Origin: Gammaproteobacteria bacterium
Lineage (GTDB): Bacteria; Pseudomonadota; Gammaproteobacteria; Enterobacterales; Kangiellaceae
DNA: 35,252 bases
Assembly (NCBI GenBank): GCA_013372875.1
Contig: JABXIW010000082.1
Span: forward strand, 1 to 35,252
Direction: 5' to 3'
Shown: one piece after another, positions 1 through 9,489 of the stretch
Layout: every line of letters starts with the position of its first letter
How positions within the stretch are numbered: position 1 is the stretch's first letter
Program-made: the position numbers and the translations under genes
The notes under the pieces: model-generated
Told to the model about the DNA's origin: nothing
The model's input: only the letters and a program-made list of their open reading frames with translations
Databases searched by the model: none

Positions 1-1
1 G

Positions 2-2272
2 AAAGGTCAGCTGGAAATGCTGGGCTTTGCTTACGACTGGGATCGTGAGTTTGCCACTTGTGATCCAGATTATTATCGCTGGGAGCAATGGTTCTTTACT
101 AAGTTATACGAAAAAGACTTGGTTTATAAAAAGACGTCATCAGTTAACTGGTGTCCGAATGATGAGACCGTATTGGCCAATGAGCAGGTGATAGATGGTG
201 CTTGTTGGCGCTGTGATTCGCCTGTTGAGCAAAAAGAAATTCCTCAGTGGTTTATTAAAATCACTGCTTATGCTGAAGAGCTATTAAATGACTTAGATAC
301 GCTAGATGGCTGGCCAGATATGGTTAAAACCATGCAAAGAAACTGGATTGGTCGCTCAGAAGGTGTCAATTTAGATTTCGGCGTTGCCATTGATGGTTAT
401 GCTGATGATCATTTGCGCGTCTATACCACTCGCCCTGATACTCTGTTTGGCGTGACCTATGTCGCCGTTGCCGCTGCGCATCCGCTGGCAACTTTAGCTG
501 CAGAAAACAATTCTGAGCTGGCTGAGTTTATCGACGAGTGTAAAAACAGCAAAGTTTCCGAAGCCGAAATGGCGACTATGGAAAAGAAAGGCATGGCCAC
601 TGGTTTAATGGTGACGCATCCGTTAACTGGCGAGCAAATTCCAGTTTGGGTAGCTAACTTTGTTTTGATGGATTATGGCACTGGCGCTGTGATGGCGGTT
701 CCTGGGCACGATCAGCGCGATTTTGAATTTGCCACTAAATATGGTGTTGAAATCAAGCCAGTCGTAAAACCTGCTGATGGTTCTGAATTGGACATCTCAG
801 AAGCGGCTTATACCGAAAAAGGTATTCTTATTAATTCTGGTGAATTTGATGGTTTGGCTTTTGAAGATGCTTTCAATGGCATTGCTGCAAAACTCGAAGC
901 TGAGGGCAAAGGCGAAAAGACCATTAATTATCGCCTTAGAGATTGGGGTGTGTCGCGCCAGCGTTACTGGGGCGCACCGATTCCAATGGTGAATATGCCT
1001 GATGGTTCAGTCGTTCCTGCACCAGAAGATCAATTACCAGTTCGTTTGCCAACGGACGTGAAAATGGATGGCGTGACTAGTCCACTTCACAGCGATAAAG
1101 AGTGGCAAAAGGCGGTGGTGGATGGAGTTGAAGGTGTTCGCGAGACGGATACGTTTGATACCTTTATGGAGTCGAGTTGGTATTATGCGCGTTACTGCTG
1201 CCCTGATCACGATGAAGGCATTTTAGATCCTGAACGTGCTAACTATTGGCTGCCAATTGATCAGTATGTTGGCGGTATTGAGCACGCCATCATGCACTTG
1301 ATGTATTTCCGTTTCTTCCACAAGTTGTTGCGCGATACTGGTTTTGTGAACTCTGATGAACCAGCAAAAGCACTGTTGTGTCAGGGTATGGTTTTGGCCG
1401 ATGCTTTTTATTATGTGGATGAAAAAGGTGCACGCAATTGGGTATCGCCGCTAGAGGTGGAAATCACCGAGCGTGATGATAAAGGCGCGGTGCTAAAAGC
1501 GGTTGATTCGACTGGTCGAGAAGTGACCCATGCGGGCATGACTAAAATGTCCAAATCGAAAAATAATGGTATTGATCCACAATCAATGGTGGATCAATAT
1601 GGCGCTGATACCATGCGTTTATACACCATGTTTGCGTCGCCACCTGAGCAAACTTTGGAATGGCAAGACTCTGCGGTTGAAGGTTCATTAAAGTTCTTAC
1701 GCCGTTTATGGAAACTGGTGCATGGTCATGTGCAAAAAGGTGCGGTAGCTAATATTGATGCGGCAAGTTTAAATAGCGATCAAAAAAATCTTCGCCGCAA
1801 GACACACGAAACCATTGCTAAAGTGACTGACGATTATGCGCGTCGTTATACCTTCAATACGGCAATTGCTGCAGTGATGGAATTGCTGAATTTAGCGGCT
1901 AAGTCGGAAGAGTCGAGTGAACAAGACCGTGCGGTGATGCAAGAAGCGCTTGAAACTGCAGTGCTGCTGCTTTCACCAATTACACCACATATTTGTACAG
2001 AGCTTTGGGCTGCATTAGGTCATGAGACAGACGTGGTCAATGCCGATTGGCCAGTCGCCGATAACGCCGCAATGGTTCAAGACGAGAAACTGATTATTGT
2101 TCAGGTAAATGGTAAAGTAAGAGCCAAAATTACTGTTGCTGCTTCGGCTTCCAAAGATGAAATTGAAGCCATGGCTCTGGATAATGAAAACGTGCAAAAC
2201 TTTACCGATGGTTTAACGGTCCGTAAAGTGATTGTAATCCCAGGTAAACTGGTCAATATTGTTGCTAATTAA
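2..2272 (+). CDS. leuS: Leucyl-tRNA synthetase, 5' end outside window
   Basis: Class I aminoacyl-tRNA synthetase that charges tRNA-Leu in the cytoplasm. The reading frame is open from base 2, giving about 756 residues; the family is usually about 860, so roughly 105-110 N-terminal residues, including the HIGH motif, lie upstream of the window. Visible: a [14 protein letters not shown] zinc-region segment, the CP1 editing domain with TTRPDTLFG and the [15 protein letters not shown] stretch, the leucine-specific region, and the KMSKS signature in [11 protein letters not shown]. The C-terminal [11 protein letters not shown] segment is typical of bacterial LeuRS. It ends 15 bases before lptE, so the two are probably cotranscribed as in E. 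coli. Confidence 0.97.
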   Translation, partial: KGQLEMLGFAYDWDREFATCDPDYYRWEQWFFTKLYEKDLVYKKTSSVNWCPNDETVLANEQVIDGACWRCDSPVEQKEIPQWFIKITAYAEELLNDLDTLDGWPDMVKTMQRNWIGRSEGVNLDFGVAIDGYADDHLRVYTTRPDTLFGVTYVAVAAAHPLATLAAENNSELAEFIDECKNSKVSEAEMATMEKKGMATGLMVTHPLTGEQIPVWVANFVLMDYGTGAVMAVPGHDQRDFEFATKYGVEIKPVVKPADGSELDISEAAYTEKGILINSGEFDGLAFEDAFNGIAAKLEAEGKGEKTINYRLRDWGVSRQRYWGAPIPMVNMPDGSVVPAPEDQLPVRLPTDVKMDGVTSPLHSDKEWQKAVVDGVEGVRETDTFDTFMESSWYYARYCCPDHDEGILDPERANYWLPIDQYVGGIEHAIMHLMYFRFFHKLLRDTGFVNSDEPAKALLCQGMVLADAFYYVDEKGARNWVSPLEVEITERDDKGAVLKAVDSTGREVTHAGMTKMSKSKNNGIDPQSMVDQYGADTMRLYTMFASPPEQTLEWQDSAVEGSLKFLRRLWKLVHGHVQKGAVANIDAASLNSDQKNLRRKTHETIAKVTDDYARRYTFNTAIAAVMELLNLAAKSEESSEQDRAVMQEALETAVLLLSPITPHICTELWAALGHETDVVNADWPVADNAAMVQDEKLIIVQVNGKVRAKITVAASASKDEIEAMALDNENVQNFTDGLTVRKVIVIPGKLVNIVAN

Positions 2273-2287
2273 GCTAGAAACATATTT

Positions 2288-2788
2288 ATGAAAAAACTTT
2301 GGTCATTAGGTTTTTGTGTGCTGGCGTTGAGCTTGTTATCAGCCTGCGGTTTTCATTTACGTGGCCAAGGTTTTGATTTAAACAAGACTAAAGTGTTGCT
2401 ACAGACGCAAATGCCTTACGCCGACTTTGAGCGTAGTTTAAAAGAGCGTTTGTCGCTGCAAGGTGGCAGCTGGGTTGAGTCCATAAATGAGTCAGAACTG
2501 CAATTAGGCATCGAGCAATATTTGGTCGAGGAGAGAGTTATTGCGCGTGATGCCAATGGTCGTCCCAGTGAGTTGGAACTGATTTTTAAATTGGACTACC
2601 GCTTAGGAGTTACTGGCCAGAATTACGTCAACGGCTTGGCTCCATTGCAGCTATTATCCAGTCGCCGTGAGTTTGCTTTTGACCGAAATTTAGAAACTGG
2701 ACAGGATGTGGAAAAGCAGCGACTCATTCGTGATATGCAGCAAGATGTGATCTCAAGACTGTTATTACAAATGGCCAAAGCACAATAA
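2288..2788 (+). CDS. lptE: LPS-assembly lipoprotein LptE
   Basis: Outer-membrane lipoprotein that plugs the LptD barrel and helps insert lipopolysaccharide into the outer leaflet. The 166-residue product begins with a short signal peptide and a lipobox LLSACG, so Cys20 should be lipidated. It then has the FHLRGQ segment that opens mature LptE proteins, and a C-terminal RLIRDMQQDVISRLL helix typical of the family. Overall similarity across LptE proteins is low, so the call also rests on its position between leuS and holA, which is conserved in gammaproteobacteria. holA follows after 10 bases. Confidence 0.93.
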   Translation: MKKLWSLGFCVLALSLLSACGFHLRGQGFDLNKTKVLLQTQMPYADFERSLKERLSLQGGSWVESINESELQLGIEQYLVEERVIARDANGRPSELELIFKLDYRLGVTGQNYVNGLAPLQLLSSRREFAFDRNLETGQDVEKQRLIRDMQQDVISRLLLQMAKAQ

Positions 2789-2798
2789 AGGCGATTCA

Positions 2799-3875
2799 TT
2801 GAAAGTTTATCCGGAGCAATTAGAGCAAAATCTTACGCAGCTAAAGAACGTCTATTTAGTATCGGGTGATGAGCCTTTACAAAAAATTGAAGCTGCCGAT
2901 AAGATTCGTGCTTTCGTCAAATCTCAAGGCATTTTAGAGCGGCAAATTTTAGAAGAGTCTGGTAGTAAAAATCCTCTTACCGACCAAGCTGGTACTATGT
3001 CGCTTTTTTCTGAAACCAGATTGCTTGAGTGGCGCTTCGATAAAGCAGTTAAAAAAGCACAGGGTGACAATATTCTCGATTTCCTGCAATCGGGCAGCCA
3101 AGATGTTTTACTTCTTATCACGCCAAAGTTATCTAACGAAAAAAGAGCTGCTTGGTATAAACATATCGAGAAAAACGGCCTTTGCATCGAGGCTTGGCCG
3201 ATCCCTGCGGAACGTTTGGCAGGCTGGATCAACAATCGAGCCAGACAAATCAACCTGAAATTAGATCAAAGCGCAACCCAAGCGTTAATCGAGCGTTGTG
3301 AAGGTAATCTTTTAGCAGCTCATCAAGATCTGCAAATGCTAGCTTTATTAGCCAATGGCGAAATGGTTACCAGCGATAATATTAAACAATACGTTGGTCA
3401 AAACGCTCGCTATTCGATTTATGAATTGTCTGATGCTTGTTTGGTGGGACAATCGGCGCGCGCCTTACGAATGCTTAATAGCTTGCAAGCCGAGGCTACA
3501 TATCCGTTACCATTGGTCAATCAATTGACTCGTGAATGTCAGCTGTTAGCCAATTGGAGCGAGCAAGTGGATGCGGGCATGAGTTTACCTGAAATCATGC
3601 AAAGTTCGCGCTTATGGCCAAAACGACAAAAATTACTACAAGCGGCCTTTAATAAAGGCAGCAAGAAAAAATGGTATGCCATTTTACAGCGCCTGAGTTT
3701 TATTGATAAATCGGTTAAGGGGCAAGCCGATGGTGATGTTTGGCTGGAATTGGCGCAGGTTATTTGCCTCATGGCAAACTTGAATCCATTTAGAGCCGCT
3801 AAGGCTCAAACTATGACTAACAATCCGACAAAAGTCAGCTCGATGGCCGATATGAAAAAGTCATTGGGATTGTAG
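2799..3875 (+). CDS. holA: DNA polymerase III subunit delta
   Basis: Delta subunit of the clamp loader, which opens the beta sliding clamp during replication. The 358-residue length is near the E. coli size (343). The N-terminal YLVSGDEPLQKIEAADKIR segment is the degenerate P-loop-like start of the AAA+ fold. SLFSETRLLEWRF corresponds to the clamp-binding region, and a C-terminal helical collar domain follows. The start is a TTG at 2799 preceded by an AAGGCG ribosome site at 2788-2793; no ATG gives the conserved N-terminus. It sits between lptE and nadD in the conserved order. Confidence 0.95.
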   Translation: MKVYPEQLEQNLTQLKNVYLVSGDEPLQKIEAADKIRAFVKSQGILERQILEESGSKNPLTDQAGTMSLFSETRLLEWRFDKAVKKAQGDNILDFLQSGSQDVLLLITPKLSNEKRAAWYKHIEKNGLCIEAWPIPAERLAGWINNRARQINLKLDQSATQALIERCEGNLLAAHQDLQMLALLANGEMVTSDNIKQYVGQNARYSIYELSDACLVGQSARALRMLNSLQAEATYPLPLVNQLTRECQLLANWSEQVDAGMSLPEIMQSSRLWPKRQKLLQAAFNKGSKKKWYAILQRLSFIDKSVKGQADGDVWLELAQVICLMANLNPFRAAKAQTMTNNPTKVSSMADMKKSLGL

Positions 3876-3888
3876 AGCGGTTGCTATA

Positions 3889-4536
3889 ATGACAAAAGAG
3901 CGTAAAGTCAAAATCATTCTCGGCGGTACTTTTAATCCTGTGCATTATGGTCATTTGCGTATCGCTGAAGAAATGCTTAACCTATTTCCTAAAGCTGAAA
4001 TTTCACTTATGCCAGCGGCTTTTCCGCCGCACCGTTCAAAACCTAGCGCCAGCCCAGAGCAACGAATCGCCATGTTAGACTTGGCTTTGACGTCATCACC
4101 GCAGTTGCAAATCGATACCCGTGAAATTGAGCGCGAAGAGCCCAGCTATAGTGTGGTGACTTTAGAACAAATCCGTCAAGAAGCTAAAGACAGTTGTTTA
4201 ATCTTTATTATGGGGACGGATGCTTTTGCCAAATTGGATAGTTGGTATCAATGGCAAAAGTTACTGACTTTAACCAATATTCTGGTAATTAAGCGTCCAG
4301 GTAGCGGTTTACCCAGAAAAGGACCTGTTGCTAAGTTGATGACGGAACAGCGATTAGACGATATTAGCGATTTGGCAAAACATCAATACGGCAAAATTAG
4401 TTACTACCAAATGCCATTATTGGATATCTCGTCCACTTATATCCGAAATCAAATAAAGTGCGGAAAATCACCACGCTTCTTATTGCCAAATGATATACTA
4501 GACTACATCAAGCAAAATCACTTATACCTGAATTAA
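3889..4536 (+). CDS. nadD: Nicotinate-mononucleotide adenylyltransferase
   Basis: Converts nicotinate mononucleotide and ATP to deamido-NAD, the committing step of NAD synthesis, in the cytoplasm. The 215-residue protein shows the nucleotidyltransferase signature [17 protein letters not shown] near residues 12-28 and the [10 protein letters not shown] motif near the C-terminus, which holds the second ATP-binding site. [17 protein letters not shown] is the conserved substrate-binding segment. It follows holA by 13 bases and precedes rsfS by 8, consistent with a shared transcript. Confidence 0.96.
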   Translation: MTKERKVKIILGGTFNPVHYGHLRIAEEMLNLFPKAEISLMPAAFPPHRSKPSASPEQRIAMLDLALTSSPQLQIDTREIEREEPSYSVVTLEQIRQEAKDSCLIFIMGTDAFAKLDSWYQWQKLLTLTNILVIKRPGSGLPRKGPVAKLMTEQRLDDISDLAKHQYGKISYYQMPLLDISSTYIRNQIKCGKSPRFLLPNDILDYIKQNHLYLN

Positions 4537-4544
4537 ACGAAATA

Positions 4545-4895
4545 ATGCAAGCTGAGCAATTAAAAGCGCTGGTTATCGATCAGCTAGAAGAGTTAAAAGC
4601 CAAAGAAATTAAAGTGTTAGATGTCAAAGAGCTGAGCTCGATCACCGACTATATGGTGATCTGTTCAGGTACTTCGAATCGTCATGTGAAATCTATCGCT
4701 CATAATTTGTTGCGCGAAGTTAAGGATCAAGGCCTATTACCGTTAGGCATCGAAGGCGATGATGTAGCTGAGTGGGTGCTCGTAGATTTAGGCGATGTGG
4801 TGGCGCATATCATGTTGCCGCAGACACGCGATTTCTATCAGCTCGAAAAATTGTGGGACCCTGCCTGGCAAGGTTCAGCTGACGCTGATCATTAA
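4545..4895 (+). CDS. rsfS: Ribosomal silencing factor RsfS
   Basis: Small protein (116 residues) that binds uL14 on the 50S subunit and blocks subunit joining when nutrients are short. The family pattern is present: [33 protein letters not shown] in the first half, then [23 protein letters not shown] and [10 protein letters not shown]. Length matches the family (about 105-120). It lies between nadD and rlmH, as in many proteobacteria. The homologue of E. coli cobC/phpB that sits between nadD and rsfS in enterics is absent here. Confidence 0.95.
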   Translation: MQAEQLKALVIDQLEELKAKEIKVLDVKELSSITDYMVICSGTSNRHVKSIAHNLLREVKDQGLLPLGIEGDDVAEWVLVDLGDVVAHIMLPQTRDFYQLEKLWDPAWQGSADADH

Positions 4896-4901
4896 GCCAA
4901 G

Positions 4902-5372
4902 ATGCAACTGCGTTTAATCACTGTCGGTCAAAAAATGCCCGCCTGGGTTGAGCAAGGCTATCAAGAGTACGCAAAACGCTTTCCGCGTGATTTTAAATTG
5001 GAACTTGTTGAAGTTAATGCTGCCAAAAGAAGCAAGAATGCGGATTTGGAAAAGATTAAGCTCCAAGAAGGCGAAGCCATTCTGAGTAAAATTAGCAGTT
5101 CGGATTGGGTAGTGGCTTTAGATGTCAAAGGCAAAAAGTTCAGCACTCCCCAACTTGCGCAACAGATTGAACATTGGCAACAACATCATCCGAGTCTGGT
5201 GATGATGGTTGGTGGTCCTGAAGGTTTATCGCCAGATTGTTTGGCAAGGGCTAATCAAAAGTGGTCTTTGTCTGAGTTAACTTTTCCACACCCATTAGTA
5301 AGAGTGATTTTGGCTGAGACCTTGTATCGAGCTTGGTCGGTCACAGTAAACCATCCTTATCATAGAGAATAA
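4902..5372 (+). CDS. rlmH: 23S rRNA pseudouridine-1915 N3-methyltransferase
   Basis: SPOUT-class methyltransferase that modifies pseudouridine 1915 in helix 69 of 23S rRNA, using S-adenosylmethionine, on the assembled 70S ribosome. The 156-residue length is almost that of E. coli RlmH (155). The trefoil-knot SAM site is seen as VGGPEGLSP around residue 104 and LSELTFPHPLVRVILAETLYRAW toward the C-terminus. Only 6 bases separate it from rsfS, and mrdA follows after 11 bases. Confidence 0.97.
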   Translation: MQLRLITVGQKMPAWVEQGYQEYAKRFPRDFKLELVEVNAAKRSKNADLEKIKLQEGEAILSKISSSDWVVALDVKGKKFSTPQLAQQIEHWQQHHPSLVMMVGGPEGLSPDCLARANQKWSLSELTFPHPLVRVILAETLYRAWSVTVNHPYHRE

Positions 5373-5383
5373 GCCTGAAATAG

Positions 5384-7312
5384 ATGTATAAAAAGCAAGC
5401 GATTAAAGATTATGGCCGCGAAATCTCGATTTTCTATGCAAGAGCGGTAATTGCCTTAATCATCGTTACTGGTTTATTGCTGTTGTTATTTTTCCGTCAA
5501 TTCAAGCTGCAAGTTATCAATCACGAAAGTTACCAAACCCAATCGGAGAATAACCGCATCCGGATCAGACCGGTAGCGCCAATTCGAGGCTTGATCTTGG
5601 ATCGTAATGGGGTTTTATTGGCGGAAAACCGTTCGATCTTTACTCTTGAAATTACCCCTGAGCTAGTTGGCAGAAAGCAGATGGACGATACCCTCAGTCG
5701 TTTGAGTGAATTGTTGTCCATCGATCAAAAACAAATTGAAGAGTTTCAAGAGCAAATAAAATTCCGTTCCAAATACAAATCTTATCCGATCAAAAGTAAG
5801 TTAAGCGAAGAGCAGGTTGCTTTATTTTCGGTCAATCGCCATTTATTTCCTGGGGTGAGCGTTGAAGCTCGATTAGAGCGCTATTATCCGCATGGCGAAG
5901 ATGTGGTGCATGCGATTGGTCGAATGGCGGCGATTAATAAGCAAGATTTGGAAAAAATGGAGCAGCAAGCAGAAGCCTCCCAAGATTTCACTAAACTCAA
6001 AAATTACGCCGCTACCACCAAGATGGGTAAGTTGGGTTTAGAAAAATATTATGAAGAATTGCTGCACGGCACTGTAGGCCAAGAGAAGGTTGAAACTGAT
6101 GTGCGTGGCCGGATTGTTCGAGTGTTGGAGCGACAAGATCCGATTGCAGGCAAAAACTTGCATTTGTATTTGGATTTTGGCTTGCAACAAAAAGCTAATG
6201 AGTTGTTAAAAGAAGTCGGCGCGCGCGGTGCGGTCGTTGCCGTTGATCCTGCTAATGGTGGTGTTTTAGCGCTGGTTAGCCAGCCATCCTATGATCCCAA
6301 TTTATTTACTGGTGGTATTTCTCAAGCTAATTATTCAGCTTTGATCAATTCTAAAGAGCGGCCTTTGTATAATCGTGCGGTGCAGGGAACTTATGCGCCA
6401 GCTTCCACCATTAAACCTCATTTGGCATGGCTGGCTTTACAACAAGGTGTGATTGATAAGAATACCCGTATTGCTGATCCAGGCTGGTTTTCGTTGCCGA
6501 ATAATGAGCATCGTTATCGCGACTGGAAGCCTTGGGGCCACGGCGCCAGCATGAATGTGGTGGATTCGATTATCCAGTCTTGTGATACCTTTTTCTATGA
6601 TCTTTCGGTACGTTTAGGCATCAATAAAATTTTTGAGGGGATGCAGCAGTTTGGTTTTGGTGAAAAAACTGGACTGGATATAGTTGAAGAAAAAGCCGGG
6701 ATCATGCCATCTCGTGCTTGGAAAAAAGAGTATCGTAATGAGCCATGGTATATGGGGGATACGGTTAACATTGGGATTGGCCAAGGTTTTTGGACGGCAA
6801 CACCGTTACAATTGGCGAATGCCAGCGCGGTCTTGGCCAACGATGGGATCCGCTTCCAGCTACAACTGGTGAAAGAATTTGCAGAAAACGATCGCTTTGA
6901 ATCGAATATTCCCAAAATGGCTGGTGAACAAATCGTTACGGGCGATGGTCGCTGGTTAGATACGGTCAAGATGGCTATGCATCAAGTGACTTTGCCGCCG
7001 CTTGGAACGGCGAAAACAGCGTTCAACGGCGCGCCTTTTACAGCGGCTGGAAAAACGGGTACTGCACAGGTAAAAAGTATTGCCCAAGACGAAACCTATG
7101 ATGCGGAAACGGTGGAAGACAAGTTCAAAGATAATGCCTTATTTATAGGTTATGCGCCTTTTGAAAATCCGAAAATTGCCATTGCAGTTGTGATGGAAAA
7201 CGCAGGTGGTGGTGGCGGTAATGCGGCACCGATTGCACGTCAATTGATGGAATATTATTTGAGCAATAGCGACCAGCCAATAGCAACAACTGTATCTACG
7301 GGTTCAAAATAA
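5384..7312 (+). CDS. mrdA: Peptidoglycan transpeptidase PBP2
   Basis: Class B penicillin-binding protein of the elongasome that crosslinks new peptidoglycan and works with the glycosyltransferase RodA. It has a short cytoplasmic N-terminus, one membrane helix (about residues 21-37), a pedestal domain, and a periplasmic transpeptidase domain. The three active-site motifs are visible: STIK with nucleophile Ser341 and Lys344, SCD at Ser399, and KTGTA at Lys557. The 642-residue length fits PBP2 (E. coli 633). The stop codon overlaps the rodA start (TAATG), which suggests translational coupling of the two partner proteins. Confidence 0.97.
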   Translation: MYKKQAIKDYGREISIFYARAVIALIIVTGLLLLLFFRQFKLQVINHESYQTQSENNRIRIRPVAPIRGLILDRNGVLLAENRSIFTLEITPELVGRKQMDDTLSRLSELLSIDQKQIEEFQEQIKFRSKYKSYPIKSKLSEEQVALFSVNRHLFPGVSVEARLERYYPHGEDVVHAIGRMAAINKQDLEKMEQQAEASQDFTKLKNYAATTKMGKLGLEKYYEELLHGTVGQEKVETDVRGRIVRVLERQDPIAGKNLHLYLDFGLQQKANELLKEVGARGAVVAVDPANGGVLALVSQPSYDPNLFTGGISQANYSALINSKERPLYNRAVQGTYAPASTIKPHLAWLALQQGVIDKNTRIADPGWFSLPNNEHRYRDWKPWGHGASMNVVDSIIQSCDTFFYDLSVRLGINKIFEGMQQFGFGEKTGLDIVEEKAGIMPSRAWKKEYRNEPWYMGDTVNIGIGQGFWTATPLQLANASAVLANDGIRFQLQLVKEFAENDRFESNIPKMAGEQIVTGDGRWLDTVKMAMHQVTLPPLGTAKTAFNGAPFTAAGKTGTAQVKSIAQDETYDAETVEDKFKDNALFIGYAPFENPKIAIAVVMENAGGGGGNAAPIARQLMEYYLSNSDQPIATTVSTGSK

Positions 7313-8445
7313 TGTTAAAGCCGTTTAGTCAAAGCCCTGTCAGTAATACGCACAAAGCTAAAAGCAACATATTATGGCGTTTGCATTTGGATGTGCCTTT
7401 GCTGCTGGGTTTGCTGATGCTTATGGGCTTTGGTCTCCTAGTAATTTATAGCGCGGGTGGTGAAAGTATTGGCCTTATTAAACGTCAGTTAATTCGATTG
7501 GGATTTGGTTTGGGGGTGATGTTTGTGATTGCACAAATTCCACCACGTATTCTAAAAATGTGGGCGCCATTTTTATATCTTGGCGCGATAGGATTTTTAC
7601 TGGCGGTACTGTTGTTCGGTGAAGCGAGTAAAGGTGCGCAACGTTGGATCAATATTGGTATTCGCTTTCAACCTTCTGAAATGATGAAGTTGGCGATGCC
7701 TATGATGGTGGCTTGGTATTTTGCGGAAAAAGCATTGCCACCTAGTTTTAAGCATCTGATTGCTGGTTTGGTGCTAGTGTTTGTGCCAACGATTATGATC
7801 ATGATGCAGCCCGATTTGGGAACATCCTTATTAATTGCCTCCTCAGGCATCTTTATCATTTTCTTTGCAGGGATCAAGTGGCGCTATATTTTATCGGCCG
7901 TTGCGGCAGCACTGGTAATGGCGCCTATCATGTGGTTTTTTGTGATGCACGACTATCAAAAAGGGCGGGTGTTGACCTTCTTAAATCCAGAGCGGGACCC
8001 ACTCGGTTCGGGTTATCACATTATCCAGTCGCAAATTGCCATTGGCTCAGGCGGGCTTAGTGGCAAAGGCTGGTTAAAGGGCACTCAATCGCAGTTGGAA
8101 TTTTTGCCGGAAAGACACACCGATTTCATTTTTGCGGTGCTCGGCGAAGAGTTTGGCTTGATTGGCGTTGCGGTTTTATTGGCTCTGTATTTATTTATTA
8201 TTGTGCGCGGTTTACAAATTAGTTTGCAAGCGCAAGATACTTTTAGCCGCCTGCTAGGGGCAGCGATTACTTTGACATTTTTTGTTTATTTGTTTGTTAA
8301 CATTGGCATGGTCAGTGGTTTATTGCCAGTAGTGGGTTTGCCTTTGCCATTGATCAGCTATGGCGGCACATCCATGGTGACCTTGTTGGCAGGTTTTGGT
8401 ATTTTAATGTCTATCAAAACGCATAGACGTTTACATTCTCGATAG
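7312..8445 (+). CDS. rodA: Rod-shape SEDS peptidoglycan glycosyltransferase RodA
   Basis: Polytopic inner-membrane enzyme of the SEDS family that polymerises lipid II into glycan strands for side-wall growth, in complex with PBP2. The 377-residue protein has about ten hydrophobic segments. The conserved MQPDLGTSLLI segment carries the catalytic-region aspartate. The large loop DPLGSGYHIIQSQIAIGSGG, followed by GKGW and FLPERHTDFIFA, is diagnostic. PLISYGGTSM near the end is the SEDS C-terminal signature. The ATG overlaps the mrdA stop by one base. Confidence 0.97.
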   Translation: MLKPFSQSPVSNTHKAKSNILWRLHLDVPLLLGLLMLMGFGLLVIYSAGGESIGLIKRQLIRLGFGLGVMFVIAQIPPRILKMWAPFLYLGAIGFLLAVLLFGEASKGAQRWINIGIRFQPSEMMKLAMPMMVAWYFAEKALPPSFKHLIAGLVLVFVPTIMIMMQPDLGTSLLIASSGIFIIFFAGIKWRYILSAVAAALVMAPIMWFFVMHDYQKGRVLTFLNPERDPLGSGYHIIQSQIAIGSGGLSGKGWLKGTQSQLEFLPERHTDFIFAVLGEEFGLIGVAVLLALYLFIIVRGLQISLQAQDTFSRLLGAAITLTFFVYLFVNIGMVSGLLPVVGLPLPLISYGGTSMVTLLAGFGILMSIKTHRRLHSR

Positions 8446-8457
8446 AAGGATAATATT

Positions 8458-9489
8458 GTGATTAAAAAAATAATTTCTCTTGCCGTGGCATCGGTGTTTG
8501 CGGTTGGTTCAATTGCGGTAAAAGCGGACAATGAAAAAGCGCCAACTAATGTTCAAGATTTTGCTGCATTTATGGCGAAAAAACACGGCTTTACCCAAGA
8601 CTACGTAGCGCAAGCATTGAACAAAGCGAAAAAGCGCCAATCCATCTTGGATGCTATGAGCCGTCCGGCGGAGGGTAAAGATTGGTATCAGTACCGACCG
8701 ATATTCTTAACGCCGAAACGCATTCAACAAGGTGCGGAATTTTGGCAAGAACATCGTGAGACTTTGGAGCGCGCGGAAAAAGAATTCCAAGTACCAGCCG
8801 AAATCATTGTGGCTATTATTGGCGTTGAAACCTATTACGGTAGAATTCAGGGCAGTTTTCCTGTGATTGATGCCATCAGCACCTTGGCTTTTCATTATCC
8901 AAAGCGCGCAAAGTTTTTCGCTAGTGAGCTAGAGCAGTACTTTATTTTAGTTCGCGAACAAGGCTGGTCGTTAGACAAGCACAAAGGTTCCTACGCTGGT
9001 GCTATGGGTATGGGGCAGTTTATTCCGAGCTCTTACCGTCATTATGCGGTGGATTTTGATGGCGATGAGCAGATTAATTTGTTCTCAAACCCTGTTGATG
9101 CGATTGGTAGTGTAGCTAATTATTTTCACCAGCATAAATGGATTCTCGGTGAACCAGTGGCTGAATTTTTGCCAAACCTGGAACAAAAATTATCTGCAAA
9201 ATTCCACAATGATCAATTAAAGCCAAAGTTTACTGTGGAAGCATTAAAAGAAGCGGGTATTGACTTCAATAGTCTTGCAACAAAAGATCCTAAAGCGGGT
9301 ATTTATCACTTTAAGCAAGAAAACTCGGTGGATAATTGGGTGGGCTTTCACAACTTTTATGTGATAACTCGTTATAATCGTAGCCCTATGTATGCCATGG
9401 CAGTACATCAATTAAGCCAAGAAATTAAAGCTGAATACCAAGCCATGAGCCGCAAGCAACAAACAGAAAGCACTGAGACTAGTGAATGA
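8458..9489 (+). CDS. mltB: Lytic murein transglycosylase B-type
   Basis: Cleaves the MurNAc-GlcNAc bond of peptidoglycan, forming 1,6-anhydro-MurNAc ends. The 343-residue protein starts at GTG and has a signal peptide (MIKKIISLAVASVFAVGSIA, then VKA). The MltB/Slt35 catalytic core is clear: IIGVETYYGRIQG with the catalytic Glu, LAFHYPKRAKFF, YAGAMGMGQFIPSSYRHYAV, and DAIGSVANYFHQHKW. Unlike the E. coli membrane-bound enzyme, the signal peptide has no lipobox cysteine, so the product should be soluble in the periplasm. It ends in a 4-base ATGA overlap with rlpA. Confidence 0.93.
   Translation: MIKKIISLAVASVFAVGSIAVKADNEKAPTNVQDFAAFMAKKHGFTQDYVAQALNKAKKRQSILDAMSRPAEGKDWYQYRPIFLTPKRIQQGAEFWQEHRETLERAEKEFQVPAEIIVAIIGVETYYGRIQGSFPVIDAISTLAFHYPKRAKFFASELEQYFILVREQGWSLDKHKGSYAGAMGMGQFIPSSYRHYAVDFDGDEQINLFSNPVDAIGSVANYFHQHKWILGEPVAEFLPNLEQKLSAKFHNDQLKPKFTVEALKEAGIDFNSLATKDPKAGIYHFKQENSVDNWVGFHNFYVITRYNRSPMYAMAVHQLSQEIKAEYQAMSRKQQTESTETSE

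Noticed and set aside
2924..3253. 109-codon minus-strand frame inside holA
   Set aside because: It is antisense to a well-supported gene, with low-complexity Cys/Ser/Leu-rich translation typical of a shadow frame.
6595..6969. 124-codon minus-strand frame inside mrdA
   Set aside because: It overlaps the conserved transpeptidase domain; no independent signals.
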